Of a stretch of DNA of 64,000 nt, positions 26,511 to 37,916 are shown piece by piece (the stretch's first letter is position 1; each line of letters opens with the position of its first letter). The notes under the pieces were generated by a model. The model worked only from the letters and a program-made list of their open reading frames with translations, was not told the origin of the DNA and did no database searches. Source of the stretch: Luscinia megarhynchos (Eukaryota; Chordata; Aves; Passeriformes; Turdidae); contig JAPFBE010000003.1 in NCBI GenBank assembly GCA_034336665.1, positions 64,957,352-65,021,351 on the forward strand, in the 5' to 3' direction. Position numbers and translations under genes: made by a program.

Positions 26511-29500
26511 TAATTTAATTTCAGGAACCCAGAGAAGCATATTCAAGGTGTGATTTGGGTGGTCACAGATGAGCAGTTGCTTCTTTATCCAGTTTGCTGC
26601 AGTGGGCAGACTCCTTCAGTGGCTGCACATGCCATCTGTCCCATAACTTGGGATGATCTTTTCACAGTTTTCCACACTGGGAAGTTTTGTCTAGATGCAT
26701 TACCCAGATGTGCTAACCAGACCTCACCAGCCTAGAGTGAGTCCATTCTGAGTTTATCTCAGGTCAAATTGCTTCTGTAATCTTAAAAGTGTTTGAGAAA
26801 GGCAATTGTGATCTCCTCAGAATAGCACCACTCTCGAGATGCACAGCTTCTCTCCAGACTCGTGCTGTATCTGCAGGAAGAGGGTGCCCCAAATATTGCT
26901 AGGAGAAATCTCTTCAGTTGGGATATTTACTTCCCTGTAGAAGCCTGTCTGCTTGTATTTTCTGTGCTTGCACTCTACCTTTGGGGGAGCAGCAGCAGCT
27001 CAACAGGTCATGAACTGGCTCAGCCCCTTGTATGGCAATGAAGATTGGTTGACTGTAAACTATTTCAAGGTTAGTGAAGTGAATTTGGGGAACAAGTTTT
27101 GTGGCAAGTGGCCTATATTGCTCAGAAACTGTAAAATTTTAACTTGATCTCTAGTATCAGAAACCTGTAGATTTTTAGGTGAATCTCTGTGTGTCTGGTT
27201 GCCTTATCTGAACATTTTAATTAAGTTCAAATGCAGATGTTAGGCTGGATGTTCTTTTGCCTGGTTATCATCATGAAGTTAACATAATGCAGGGGTCTGT
27301 TAGGGATGTGAAAGGCAACTCCTTCTAAAGTGAATGGGGACAATTCCAGAAGGGACATTTCTTATGTGGAAGTTAAAACTGCTTCTTCTAAACACAGCTC
27401 AGACAAAAATAATCAGTTTAATGTGAGTATGGTTTATCACGTGGTCAAGCTTTAGGTGAGAGCAGATTTTTACAGAGAAATTGAAAGGAAATGGCAGAAG
27501 CTGTCTCTTGCTGGATTCTGTGACAGTAAGTGACCACACAATGGAGAGCTGCCAGCTCTAATCTCTGGTCTTTTCTCCATTCTTAAAAAGTGCTGTATCA
27601 TCTTATAGAATACCTTTCTGTATCTTTTAGATTTTCCTTTCTTACAAAGGACGTACAGAAAAACAGAATTCTTATTCTAAAAGGGTTTAAATGCCTCAGA
27701 GGACAGTAGTTTGTACAGTTGTAAAAAGCTGAAACTCATAAATGAGGTGCTAGAAAACAAGGTATTTGAAAGGCTAAGATGAATACACATCTTACATCTA
27801 CAAATACTATAAAGTACATCAGTGAGAAAGAACAGGGAGGTGCACTTTAGACATAAGGAAAGAAACATAAAGAGGACAGGAACAGAATGAAAAACTATGG
27901 CTACTGAGAGAAATTTTGACAGAGCATTTAGCTGAGAAGTAATCTCCCCAGAAAAAAATTCTCTGAACAAATAGAACCAGGACAGACAAATTCGAAATTA
28001 TGTGCAGAGATATAATGGCTATAATTGCATTGTTTTCCTTGTTTATTTTCTTGCAGCTCTTGGAGTGGGTTTTGCTAGGGAGCATTAGCCAATTCTGGTA
28101 GGGGCAAGGGACCCAACACTGCATGTAACTGGCAGTGCTACTCTGCAGCACAAAAGGGAGCATGGAGACAGGAGCCCTGTGGGAGGATGGCAACACTTCC
28201 TTCTCTGAGCTGGACAGGGTTGCATGTTCTGACTACAAGCAATGCAGGCAGAGAGAAAAGCCAGCATTGAGGAAGGAGCTGTGAGATTGGAGATACTCAC
28301 AGGTCCCTGCACCAGCTGCAGAGATGCTCTTGGAGCCCTTTGGCAGCTCACCTGGAAGATTCCTGGCCAGTTTTCTTCAGTGTGTTGGTCACAAAGCATT
28401 CAGGAATCCTTTATCCTGCTCCAGTAGGAGCACTTGGGGTGTCCTGGCAGTGTAAGCAAGCAGTGGTGGGAAAGGCAGGCTTTTCAGGAGTGCTGCTTTC
28501 CTTGGAGCAGGGCTTGGTTTTCAAACCAAGAGCATAGAGGCAGCTACAGCCCCTGCCAGCAGCCCTGCACAGCACAGCCAGCAGCCTCTCCCAGCAAGCT
28601 CCTCAGCCCTTGCCAGCTGTTTGTCACTGATCTGGCAGCTGGCTTTGTGCCTGCCCTGCCTGCCTTGCCTCCAGCCAGCTGGCCCTGCCAAGGACAGGGA
28701 GCTGGGAGAGGCTGGCTGGGGCAGAGCAGTGAACATGTCCCACAATGGCAGAAATGGGAGGATGGTCAGGAGGCAGCAGGGGGTCTTGAGAAGAGTCTGT
28801 GCAAAAAGAATGACAAAAACAATATGAAAAAAATAAGGCAAGAATGGGAGTATTGAAATAGAGGTCTCCATTAATTTTTGTCATTTCTGGTGAATAAAAA
28901 CTTCTGGTGTTTGTGGAGGAAAGAGTTGGAGATCTCTAAGCCACAGCTCTCTACAGAGGGGTTTGTGCATGGGGTTAATGGACAGGAGGATGTAATCTGA
29001 TAGAATGTGTTATGCACAGTAGGAATGACAATTACATCTTCTGAAAATAATTTTGGAGAAGGAAACCTAATTTGTGCACTTGGGTGCCATGATGCAATGC
29101 CACTCAGTGCACATTGCAGTTGTCTTCACTTCTGGGACAGAGACATTCACAAAGTGAGACAAGTGGAAGTAGGAGAGGGTTTGCTAGGGAAGACTTTCCA
29201 AAATTAGATTTTTCCCCTGCCTCACAGCTCACCCCACCCCCATGCATTTTTGTAGGGTTTTCACTCTAAATTTAAACATGCACCAGAGAAAAGAAGCAAT
29301 GAGATCTTGGGGTCAAAGGGTGAACTCTGCTTGTTGCAACATCTGTTCTTGCTTGCACAGGGACTTTACATGGGTGTAAGGAAGAGAAATCAAAAGAAAC
29401 ACTTAAAAAATGATCATGAAATTCTGGAGAAAATAATTTCTTGCTCCTGCCAATTCTCCCCTCCCTCTGCCCTTGCTCTTTTGGAAATCCTCAGTCACAT

Positions 29501-31293
29501 TTTTGACTGAAGTGTAAGAAGTGGATTTGAGGAGACTGTGACTAAATTCAAATTGGCAAAAGAGGGAAAAAGGGATTTTAGCAAAAGAAAAAGAGTTCCC
29601 ATTTTTAATAGAAAAAAATCAAGCCTCCCTCTTCAGAGGATTTCATAATGCATCCAACTGAGGAGACAGCATATGGTTTACATAATGAGTTGCAGCTTTA
29701 TTAATATGGAAAGCAAAATAAATGAGCCAGATGCATTTTTCGTGGCTCTAGGTGGAGTTAGGCTTAATACTAGGCACTTTGATTTTAATGCTCAGCCTGT
29801 GTCTTGCCACCCAACCCTCTGAACTCTCTGCCCAGGTGCTGGACTGATGTAACAGGGAAGCCTTCTATACTAACATCACCAGCTCTGGTGATGAATTGCT
29901 GAATTTCAGAGTACAAATTAGCCCAAAAGAGTGAACTCTAGAGTAAAGAGCTGTTTTGCAAGATAGTTGAAAAACTCATGACCTTGTCTCTGGGAAAGCT
30001 AAGATTAATGAAGAGAGAAATTCAGCATAGTAGCCAGTGTTCAGATGGCAAAATAGGAGTTATCTGCAATATGATTGCCAGGAGAAAATTCAGCAAATGA
30101 CTAGCTGATATGACAATCACTGTCAGATGTCTTGACATCCAACACTTGCCTGTTATAAAGCTGGTTAAAGAGCAGGACACAGCTTTGCAGTTCTTGTTCA
30201 TGGAAAGGGTAGAAAGCTAAGATGGCTTTACCACATTTTGAGGTACCAAAACCTGTGTTCTTCACCCAGAATGGAATTGCTTGTCCTACATAAATTCATG
30301 TTGTATCTTCCCTTTCCATCACAGTCTCATACTTAGCCATTGACTTCACTGGGAGTAGACTGACCTGTTTAAAACTTGTTTCCACTATAAATTTCTGCTT
30401 TGCTTTTGAAGTGTACCATCTTCACAGGCAGACATGCAAGAGCTTTATCTCAAGTATTTGATGTTTCAATTCAGACTCTGTCTCAGCTTAGTCTATGAGC
30501 TATGCTACAATGAGCAGAAGATTTCTCTTTTGCCAGATCAACCCCTCTCTGCATTAATCTTGTGATTGTTGTTATTATAATTTTTTTCAAAACTGAAGAT
30601 TTTAGTTCATTAAAAATAAATTCCAGTGAGACTATCTGGCAGTTGCCTCCAACAGAGATGAATGGAAAAGAGAAGCACAGGATAAGCCCATTGTAGCTCA
30701 TTTGTTAACTGTTTGATGCCATTAAACTATGTTCCACACATCCACTGTTCACTCAGTTTATTAGTGTTCCCCAGCCAAACCTCTCACTGTCCTTTCTGAA
30801 TGCCAGGCTTTGCAGTTGTATGACTTGGCTTTTCAGTGTGCAAACATTATGCTAAAAACATCCATCCAGCTAAGTCAGAAATAGCAGTGCACTGATTTCC
30901 TCACTCTGTCTCACAAAATCTGCACAGCCCATTAACAATGTGCATGCCATGTTTCCATTTAGTATGGTCCAAAGAATGTTTGTTCCATTAGGTCCTCTGG
31001 AAGAAATCAGTAGCATGAGTTTAATTTAAATAACACTAAATATGTGTGGAAAGAAATGAAAACAGTTGCATACATTTTCATGTAAGTGAATACTGCTCTT
31101 GCTAATGGTAACAAATCCCTTCTCATATGGTGTTTCCAGTGAAGTTTCACAGCTTCACATCTCTGCTGAGGGCCTATCTGGAAAGCCACAGGCTGTGAGG
31201 TTTCACTAGACGCAGAATGAGTCTTTTGTGCAGAGCAGCCCAAGCAGTTAGAACTGGAGATACTTCTACACAGAGAACAGCACACTCAGGGGG
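26511..31293. other. Intergenic, no gene recognised
   Basis: Outside the GC-rich block at 28.1-28.8 kb I see no recognisable gene or repeat. Confidence 0.6.
28090..28800. other. GC-rich, CpG-depleted block
   Basis: This block is far richer in C and G than the flanks, with many CAGC, CCTGCC and GCTGG words, yet CG dinucleotides are almost absent (none seen in about 28500-28750). It includes a 14-bp perfect inverted repeat (28582-28595 with 28701-28714). No gene or repeat family was recognised. Open frames here (up to 140 aa) are a side effect of base composition. Confidence 0.6.
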
Positions 31294-31950
31294 GTTCATA
31301 GGATCATGGAATATCTTGAGCTGGAAGGGACCCATAAGGATCACTGAGTCCAACTTCCTGACCACTAGCAGGAAGACTAAACCCTACAAGTAAAAGCATC
31401 ATCCAGGAACTCCTTTAGCTGCCACTGCTGCTGCGAGCACTTCCCTGGGGATCTGCCCTTAGTGGCTGACTCACCACCCTGTCAGTGAAGAACCTTTTCC
31501 TAATGTTCAGTCTGAACTTCCTCTGCCCTCATTCCCTTTCCTCATGTCCTGTCTCTGGTCACCACAGAGAGGAGCACCTTTCCCCTCCTCTGCCCCACTT
31601 GAGAAAGCTGCAGACTGTGGTGAGGTCACTGCTCAGCAGTGCTCACCCCTCAGCCTTTTCTCATCCCAACTAACCTACCAAATGACCTCAGCTGTTCCCC
31701 ATAAGTCTTGCAATCAAGGCCTTTCCCCATCTGGGCACCCTGCCCTGGACACACTCTGATAGTCTGATGCCCTTCACATACTGTGCCACCCAAAATGACA
31801 CACAGTTCTCAAGGTGAGGCTACACCAGCGAGGAGCAGAGCTGAAAAAATCACCTCCCTCGAGCAGCTGGCATTGCTGTGCTTGATGCACCCAGGATATG
31901 ATTGGCCCTTTTAGCTGCCCAGTTTGGTTTGCCAGTTTTCAGATGGGTAT
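31294..31950 (-). mobile_element. CR1 LINE fragment, minus orientation
   Basis: Read on the minus strand, this ends in CAAGATATTCCATGATCCTATGA after GGACTCAGTGATCCTTATGGGTCCCTTCCA, a CR1 3' end. Upstream on the same strand are the conserved stretches for the end of the reverse-transcriptase ORF, including GACATGAGGAAAGG and CATTAGGAAAAGGTTCTTCACTG. The farther part (about 31800-31950) matches CR1 antisense words such as CTCAAGGTGAGGC and GATTGGCCCTTTTAGCTGCC. It is about 650 bp, degenerate and non-coding. Confidence 0.92.
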
Positions 31951-34602
31951 TGGCTGCTGTGCTGCCATGGACTAGGCAGTTTTCAAATTACAATTGTTTT
32001 CTTGTCTAGAAGCAAAAGCAAGATAAAAAATGCATCACTGAAGAGTTGTTCCTGCATCCTCAAATGCCGAGGCTAAAGCACATGAGTGTAATTTCCCTAA
32101 TGGAATCTTATTTGATGATCATGAACCAATAGGCATAACCAGGAATGAGCCAAACACAAACATCTGTGCAAGAGCTACAGGCACAAGTCTCATTGTTAAT
32201 GGTGCTCATTATTATCCTGAGGAAGAGAGCAAGTGGCATTGGGGAAGGCCACCTCTTTATAATGCTGAAGGTGGGAAGGGGGCTTGTACCTGCTGTTATC
32301 ATGCTGCTCTCTGCAAGGCCTCTGTGCTCAACAGATCCACACCCATCTTAGCTGCCAGCTTTTGTGCTTGGTTGCTCAAATACAGAGGATCTGAGCATGC
32401 AGCTTTGTGTATGCTGAGATGGAGAACTAAATATTTTCAGTCCTGTTCCATGCACCTCCTGAGAAGTCCACATCATGGGCAGCAGAGAGGAGTGTATAGC
32501 ATTTTCCTTTTGAGCATCTTCTCAATGGCTGTAAGACTTTTTTTCTTTTCTGTTATAATTTTCTTCTTTTTCTTCTTGAGGAAACTGTCTATCCCCAGGT
32601 CACTGGTCTGGTTTAATCTTCTCTTCCCTGTGCTGCCAAGATAAGCTCCATCACAGAATGGATCACAAGAAATCTTGTATTTTAAACATACTGACCAAAA
32701 ATAGAAAAGAGTTGGACTATCTGAGGCATCAGAGAGATCTTGCAATCCCTTTTTCCTTTGGCAAAAGAACAGGCAATTTCTTGATACCAATGCACATTCC
32801 TCTCCTTGCTTGATCTGCTCATCTCTGTCTGTTGTGCTATAACAATCTCTTGTGTGACGAAATCTTGAGATGTGAAGAGAGATTATAAATACATTCCATG
32901 GTTCACTGCTGGTCTTCAAATATTTTCTATAACTTAGATAAAGTGGTGTGATTGTCCTTTCCCTGTAACTCACAAGTCCCTGTTACCTGTGCTTATCCAG
33001 GTTGCAAACTGGCTGAAGTATATGACAAAGAAAAATATATGATTGTCAGTGTCTTAATTAATGCAGGCTAAAACATGGAGAAATGGAATGAAGAGATGAG
33101 ATTTTGGAATAAGGAGTTGATATTTGCAATCTTTTTCACTTGCAATATTTTCTTAATGTAAAACAGAGACAGCAAATTTGAGTTTTTGTTGATCTTCCCC
33201 TATAAAACCAGCCTGTTTAATTTCTCAATTCACAAAATTAATCTTGAAGTCAAATTTAAAGTTGGGAAGACCAATGTTCAAAATTTCAAAGTGCTTTCCT
33301 GTAAAAGTGGCTAAAAACTAATTCTGCTTACTGGTTTATTCATTCAGTTGCTTACCATGCTGCTCAGTACTAAGTGTGGATGCACAGATTAGTGCAGGAC
33401 TCTGAGTTTCGAGGGCCTTGACATCTTTCTTGCAAGGAGAGCTACTGAAGAATTGCCCCAGACTGCTGTTAAATGGAAATTCTTGCTGGGTGGACTTTTC
33501 AAAAAGTCTTTAAGCGCTATAAATAGAAAAACAGCTTTCACTAGCTGAACACTGCTTTTATTTTAGCAAAATCTTAGTTCAGCACAGGGATATTTGCTAT
33601 GCAGAAAATGACAGAGATGGAAAGTTTCATCAGCTGTACCTTGGCAGGATTTTCAGTATTTTCCACCTACTTTTCAGACCAGCAATGCTCCATCCTGTGT
33701 GACCTTTTGCTGTGATTAACAATCGAAAGTAAATTGATAATCTGAAATGAAAGGACAAAATGATAGTCGACAGTTTTAGAGCCTGAGACATGGGTTAAAA
33801 AAAGGTGTGATGAATAATATTCAAACAGCAGCTTTTGTGTTGGTGTAGCAGAAGAAAGTGAAATCCATGTATGACACCTTGCAGAAGCCACAGAGGGGAG
33901 TATTTGACAGCCTGAGCTCTGTGGGCTGCAAGCTTTGGAGCCAGAGCTGACCAGAAGCTCAAGGCTGACACGGCTGCTGCAATGGATGAGAGAGCTCCAG
34001 CCTGACCTCAGGTGCCAACTGCACAGAGCAGCGCTGAGAAATGCACCACGGCAGCTCTTCCAGTACCATTCTTGTCTATGTGGTCAGGCCTAATGCACTG
34101 ATCTCACAAGAAACCTTTGTCTGTGGGGTGGACCTGGACCCCCTGAAGCACCTGTCAGTGCTGCAGGTGGAAGTAGAACACTCTTCAGGTGCAGTTTGAG
34201 TTTTGAGCCACCCTGAGAACCAAGCAAGGAAATGTACAGGCATAGGATTTGTGTGTTGGCTTGTGTGGTCCAGACATCATGGGAAGGTCATGTGCACAAT
34301 CTGTAGCTCTCCCACCACGTCCCTTAATTCCCTTTGTCACATCTTCTGAGCTTCTCACCAGTTGTCCTGGGCATAGGTCTTCTAAGGAATGTTTGTTTTG
34401 TCTCTCCATTTCTGCTACTAAAATTTTAAATTTTTTGTCTATAACATGAATTTAATTTTCGCACGGCTTCCAAACAAGCTGGTTCCATTTTAGGCACTTA
34501 CTCTGGTTGTCACAGGATGTCTTATATTGAGATAATCTCTACGTGTCCCCAGTTTCAGATTCAAGTAAAACTTGGGTTCAGATCCCCCTGAACTTCCTTT
34601 CT

Positions 34603-34674
34603 TCCAGGCTAAACAACCCCTGCTTCCTCTGCTGCTCCTCACAGGAGCTCTAGACCCTTCACCAGCTTTGCTGC
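34603..34674 (-). mobile_element. Short CR1 fragment
   Basis: The plus-strand words CCAGGCTAAACAACCCCTGC, CTGCTCCTCACAGGAG and GACCCTTCACCAGCTTTG follow the antisense pattern of the CR1 ORF2 3' region (CCAGGCTGAACAACCCCAGCTCC... in typical copies, from memory). Only about 70 bp is recognisable. Confidence 0.6.
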
Positions 34675-35598
34675 TCAATGAATATTGCTCTTGTCTGGCA
34701 CCCCTTCTCTTTTGGGAGCTTGCAGGATCACAGAGCAGCTGCTCTGTGAATTCAGCAAGCAGTTTCCTTCACATCCCTGTTACAAAGTGTGGAATTGCCA
34801 CCTCTTACTCCTAGCACGGCAGAGACTTCACTTTTTGCAAGTCAAAAACAGCACAATATTTGCTTTGAGAACTGTGCTGCCAGTCTTCTAACTGGGGTTT
34901 CAGAGGCTTGAGGGTGTAATGCTGTACATGATAAAATACTAAGCCTGACAGCATCCTGCACTTCTGCTACATGTAATGGGAAGGGATCCTCTCCATTTGC
35001 TTACTAGAAGAATTTCCCCGTGCAAAAAAAATAATAAAATTTTAGCAGCATTTTATTTGTATGTGTTGGAAGTGGTTCACATACTGTCATATAGTCACTT
35101 CTGTCATGTAGTGATTGGATCTGTGGCTGAATCTATGACCAAATATTGAGATATAATGAACAACATAACATGGAAAATATGTTTGAGCCATTAAATAAAA
35201 TTGAGAACTGGATCTCACAGTGTAAGTCTGTGTCCTGTGTTTGCCTAGAGCAAACAAGCAGGAAAGGGAAAGCATTCATGTGGAATGTGGATGAAAATAA
35301 TTCAACAAGGGTTACTGTAAGTACTGTAGAAAATCTCTGGTGAAAGTGGATTAAATTCCTATTACAGTGAGATTCTAAGTGCTGCAACACTTACACATGA
35401 AATAAAGAGAATCAATAAAATAGTTTGGTTTAATAACATTGAGTATATATTAAGGAAAGAAATATGTTAGTATTTTGTACCACAAACTACATTCAGCTGC
35501 TTTTAGGGAAGATACAGAAGCTATTTCCAGTCTCTTTCAGGGGTGGCAAAAATTCTTTACAAATTAGGCTATGCAGGTTCTTTCAAGCAGAAAAGCAC

Positions 35599-35662
35599 AT
35601 ATTTTTCAAGAATAGGTTATTTTCAAAAATAGGTTGACATATATTTCAAGAATAGGTAGACA
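35599..35662. repeat. Three imperfect copies of an approximately 21-bp unit
   Basis: Units of the form ATATTT(TT)CAAGAATAGGT occur three times in succession with small indels. Confidence 0.8.
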
Positions 35663-35882
35663 TCTGTTTGTTTCCAGGTTCCACAAAGCCAATATATGGG
35701 TTTTTGAATATTTCAAAAAATATCCTTTTCTATCACATATGTATAAAGATTATATATTATATATTTAATATTTCCAAATATCCATGGGGGAATCCAATGT
35801 TAAGAAAATAATACCTGTTTTACTCTTCATAATTTAACAAAAACTGTATCAAATCCCTTTTGAGTACAAAAAATTTCCTCTA

Positions 35883-35971
35883 GGTGTTTTTTGTTGTTCT
35901 TGTGGGTTTTTGAGGGGGGGTCTTTTGTGAGTTTGGTTGGGTTGGGTTCTTTTGTGTTTTTGGTTTTTTTT
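35883..35971. repeat. G/T-only low-complexity tract
   Basis: The plus strand is almost entirely G and T, with G runs of 7, 3 and 3 (GGGGGGG, GGGTTGGG). It has quadruplex-forming potential on the plus strand. Confidence 0.8.
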
Positions 35972-37876
35972 GAAACCACTAAGTTCATTACAGTACTTTA
36001 ACTATTTCATAGTCCCAAAGGAACTGGCTTACAGTCTAATATGTGGTTTTGGTAGAGAAATATTAGAATTAACTAGAACTACCAAATTTCTTCTTTGAAG
36101 AATTGCAGATGCTGACTGCTGCATAGGACTGGAGATATTCTTTATTTTTAAGAAAAAAGAAACACTTAATTATGGAAGGATTCCACCTGCATTTTGGTAG
36201 TGGTTTTCTGTGTATCTGCTTCCTGTTATGGCCAACAAACTGTGAAAATACATCTAACTGATGTAAAATGAGATGGAGAATACTTCCAAAGGACATAAAA
36301 ATGCTGCTTAGTGAGATGCATACTCTGCATCCCAAGCCACTGGTGTGAATAAGTCAGCCATGGCTGATCACAGCATCTGCTATGTGAGAGTAAAATGTGG
36401 CAGCAATCTAATCTTGTATGTAATTTTATTTTTTAAATCCTGAAAATAGCGAACTCTTCTCTGTACACTTTTTCTTCTTTGCTTATTTTCTCTGTGTTCT
36501 TCTACATGTAATTTAAAAGTGAAAACATATGACTTACAGTCTAACTCTGTCCATTTACTCAGCTGTACCTATTTAATCAATTTAAATTGGAAGGAGAGCT
36601 TACCAACTTCCAAAAATAAATGCAGGACCAGTGCAGACTATTGTATAAATAAAGGTTTAGTTTCATTTTTTGCTTCTTTAAAAAAAAAAAAAGTGTGAGG
36701 AGAAAATTTTACTAAAATAAAAAAAGAAAGAATAGGGAAAATGGTGGTTCTTTACTTGGATTCTTTGACTTATAAGGCCACAACAAAATTAACAAGCCCT
36801 GAAACAAAACTGAGAGTTTATATTAATGGCTTCTGGCAAACCGTCAACTGATATTAACTTTATCATTCAATGCAATGTCAGTTAGAAAAAGCTTCAGGAT
36901 AGGGCATTTGAATGTTAGAATCCTGATTAACAGATTAAATGAATTCCACTTTATCTTTCAACCCAGTACTGTGGACTAGGACACCTGACTTACTAATCTT
37001 CTCTGACTTTAGGGTAAGTATCTCTGACTGCAGCTTGGACTCAGACCTTCATAAGACAGCTGAAGACAGCATGGCAGATAGATTAGCTGCTGTTTTCTAG
37101 CAACTATTTTGTTATTTTGGCTTTGGCTGGCCAGTTTAGATCTCATTAATGCTAATACTGGAATAGGCTCTTGATATACTATCCTAATTTATGTTTCACG
37201 TGGACAGAATTTTCTTGGAAGCAGAGGTTGTTAAATATTTATATTATGTTAGCATTTCATGTCACTAAGCTCCATGGGCCTGTCTTGCTATCTCTTGTAA
37301 AAATATTTAGTTCATGCAATCCTTCTCCTAAGGTGGTGCTGCATTTTATCAACAGCAGGAAGCAATATGCTCCCCAGTCCCAGCCAATGACTTGCTTGTT
37401 AGTATATACTCAGTCCCATTTTTGAATCTGAAAATTTTAGAGTTTGCCAAAATACCAGCAAGTTTTGTTAATTTCATTGTTAAGCAGGCATTGTTTCATA
37501 ACTAACATTGCAAGGAGATTTGCTGTTCTCTTAGGGGTGTAGTTTTTACAACAGCCACTTCCAAATTTCAGATCCCTTAGGGTTTCATTTGCACTTAGAA
37601 TTCAGATGTAAAGCAGAGGCTTTCATGCAGGTGTGCGAGCAGCTGGGTGCAAAAAAGCAAAAAACCATTTTCACAATAAATTTTGGCTTATGCTTGGAAG
37701 AGGAGCATGGAAATAATAATACATGGAAATGTATAAAACTATTCTGAGGTTAAAGCATCATTCTCAAATGTCCTTTCTTTAGATAGATGAGGTTATTTCT
37801 AACACCTTCATTGCTGTAAAGAATTACCACAGCATTGAGACAGGTACTTTTGTGGCAGGACATCTGGAAGAGAAAA

Positions 37877-37916
37877 TTCATCCTGGTATGAATTTCAGGA
37901 TGAAATTCCTCATACC
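37877..37916. repeat. Overlapping inverted repeats
   Basis: TTCATCCTG (37877-37885) pairs with CAGGATGAA (37896-37904). GGTATGAATTTC (37885-37896) pairs with GAAATTCCTCATACC (37902-37916) if CT is bulged. The two stems share sequence, so only one can form at a time. Confidence 0.7.

Noticed and set aside
28434..28856. Overlapping 116-140-codon frames on both strands
   Set aside because: They fall in the GC-rich block, where stop codons are scarce. Both strands are open together and no family resemblance is seen.
32473..32973. 166-codon minus-strand open frame
   Set aside because: Its end is a poly-lysine stretch from a T/C-rich run on the plus strand, and no motif is recognisable. Judged chance.
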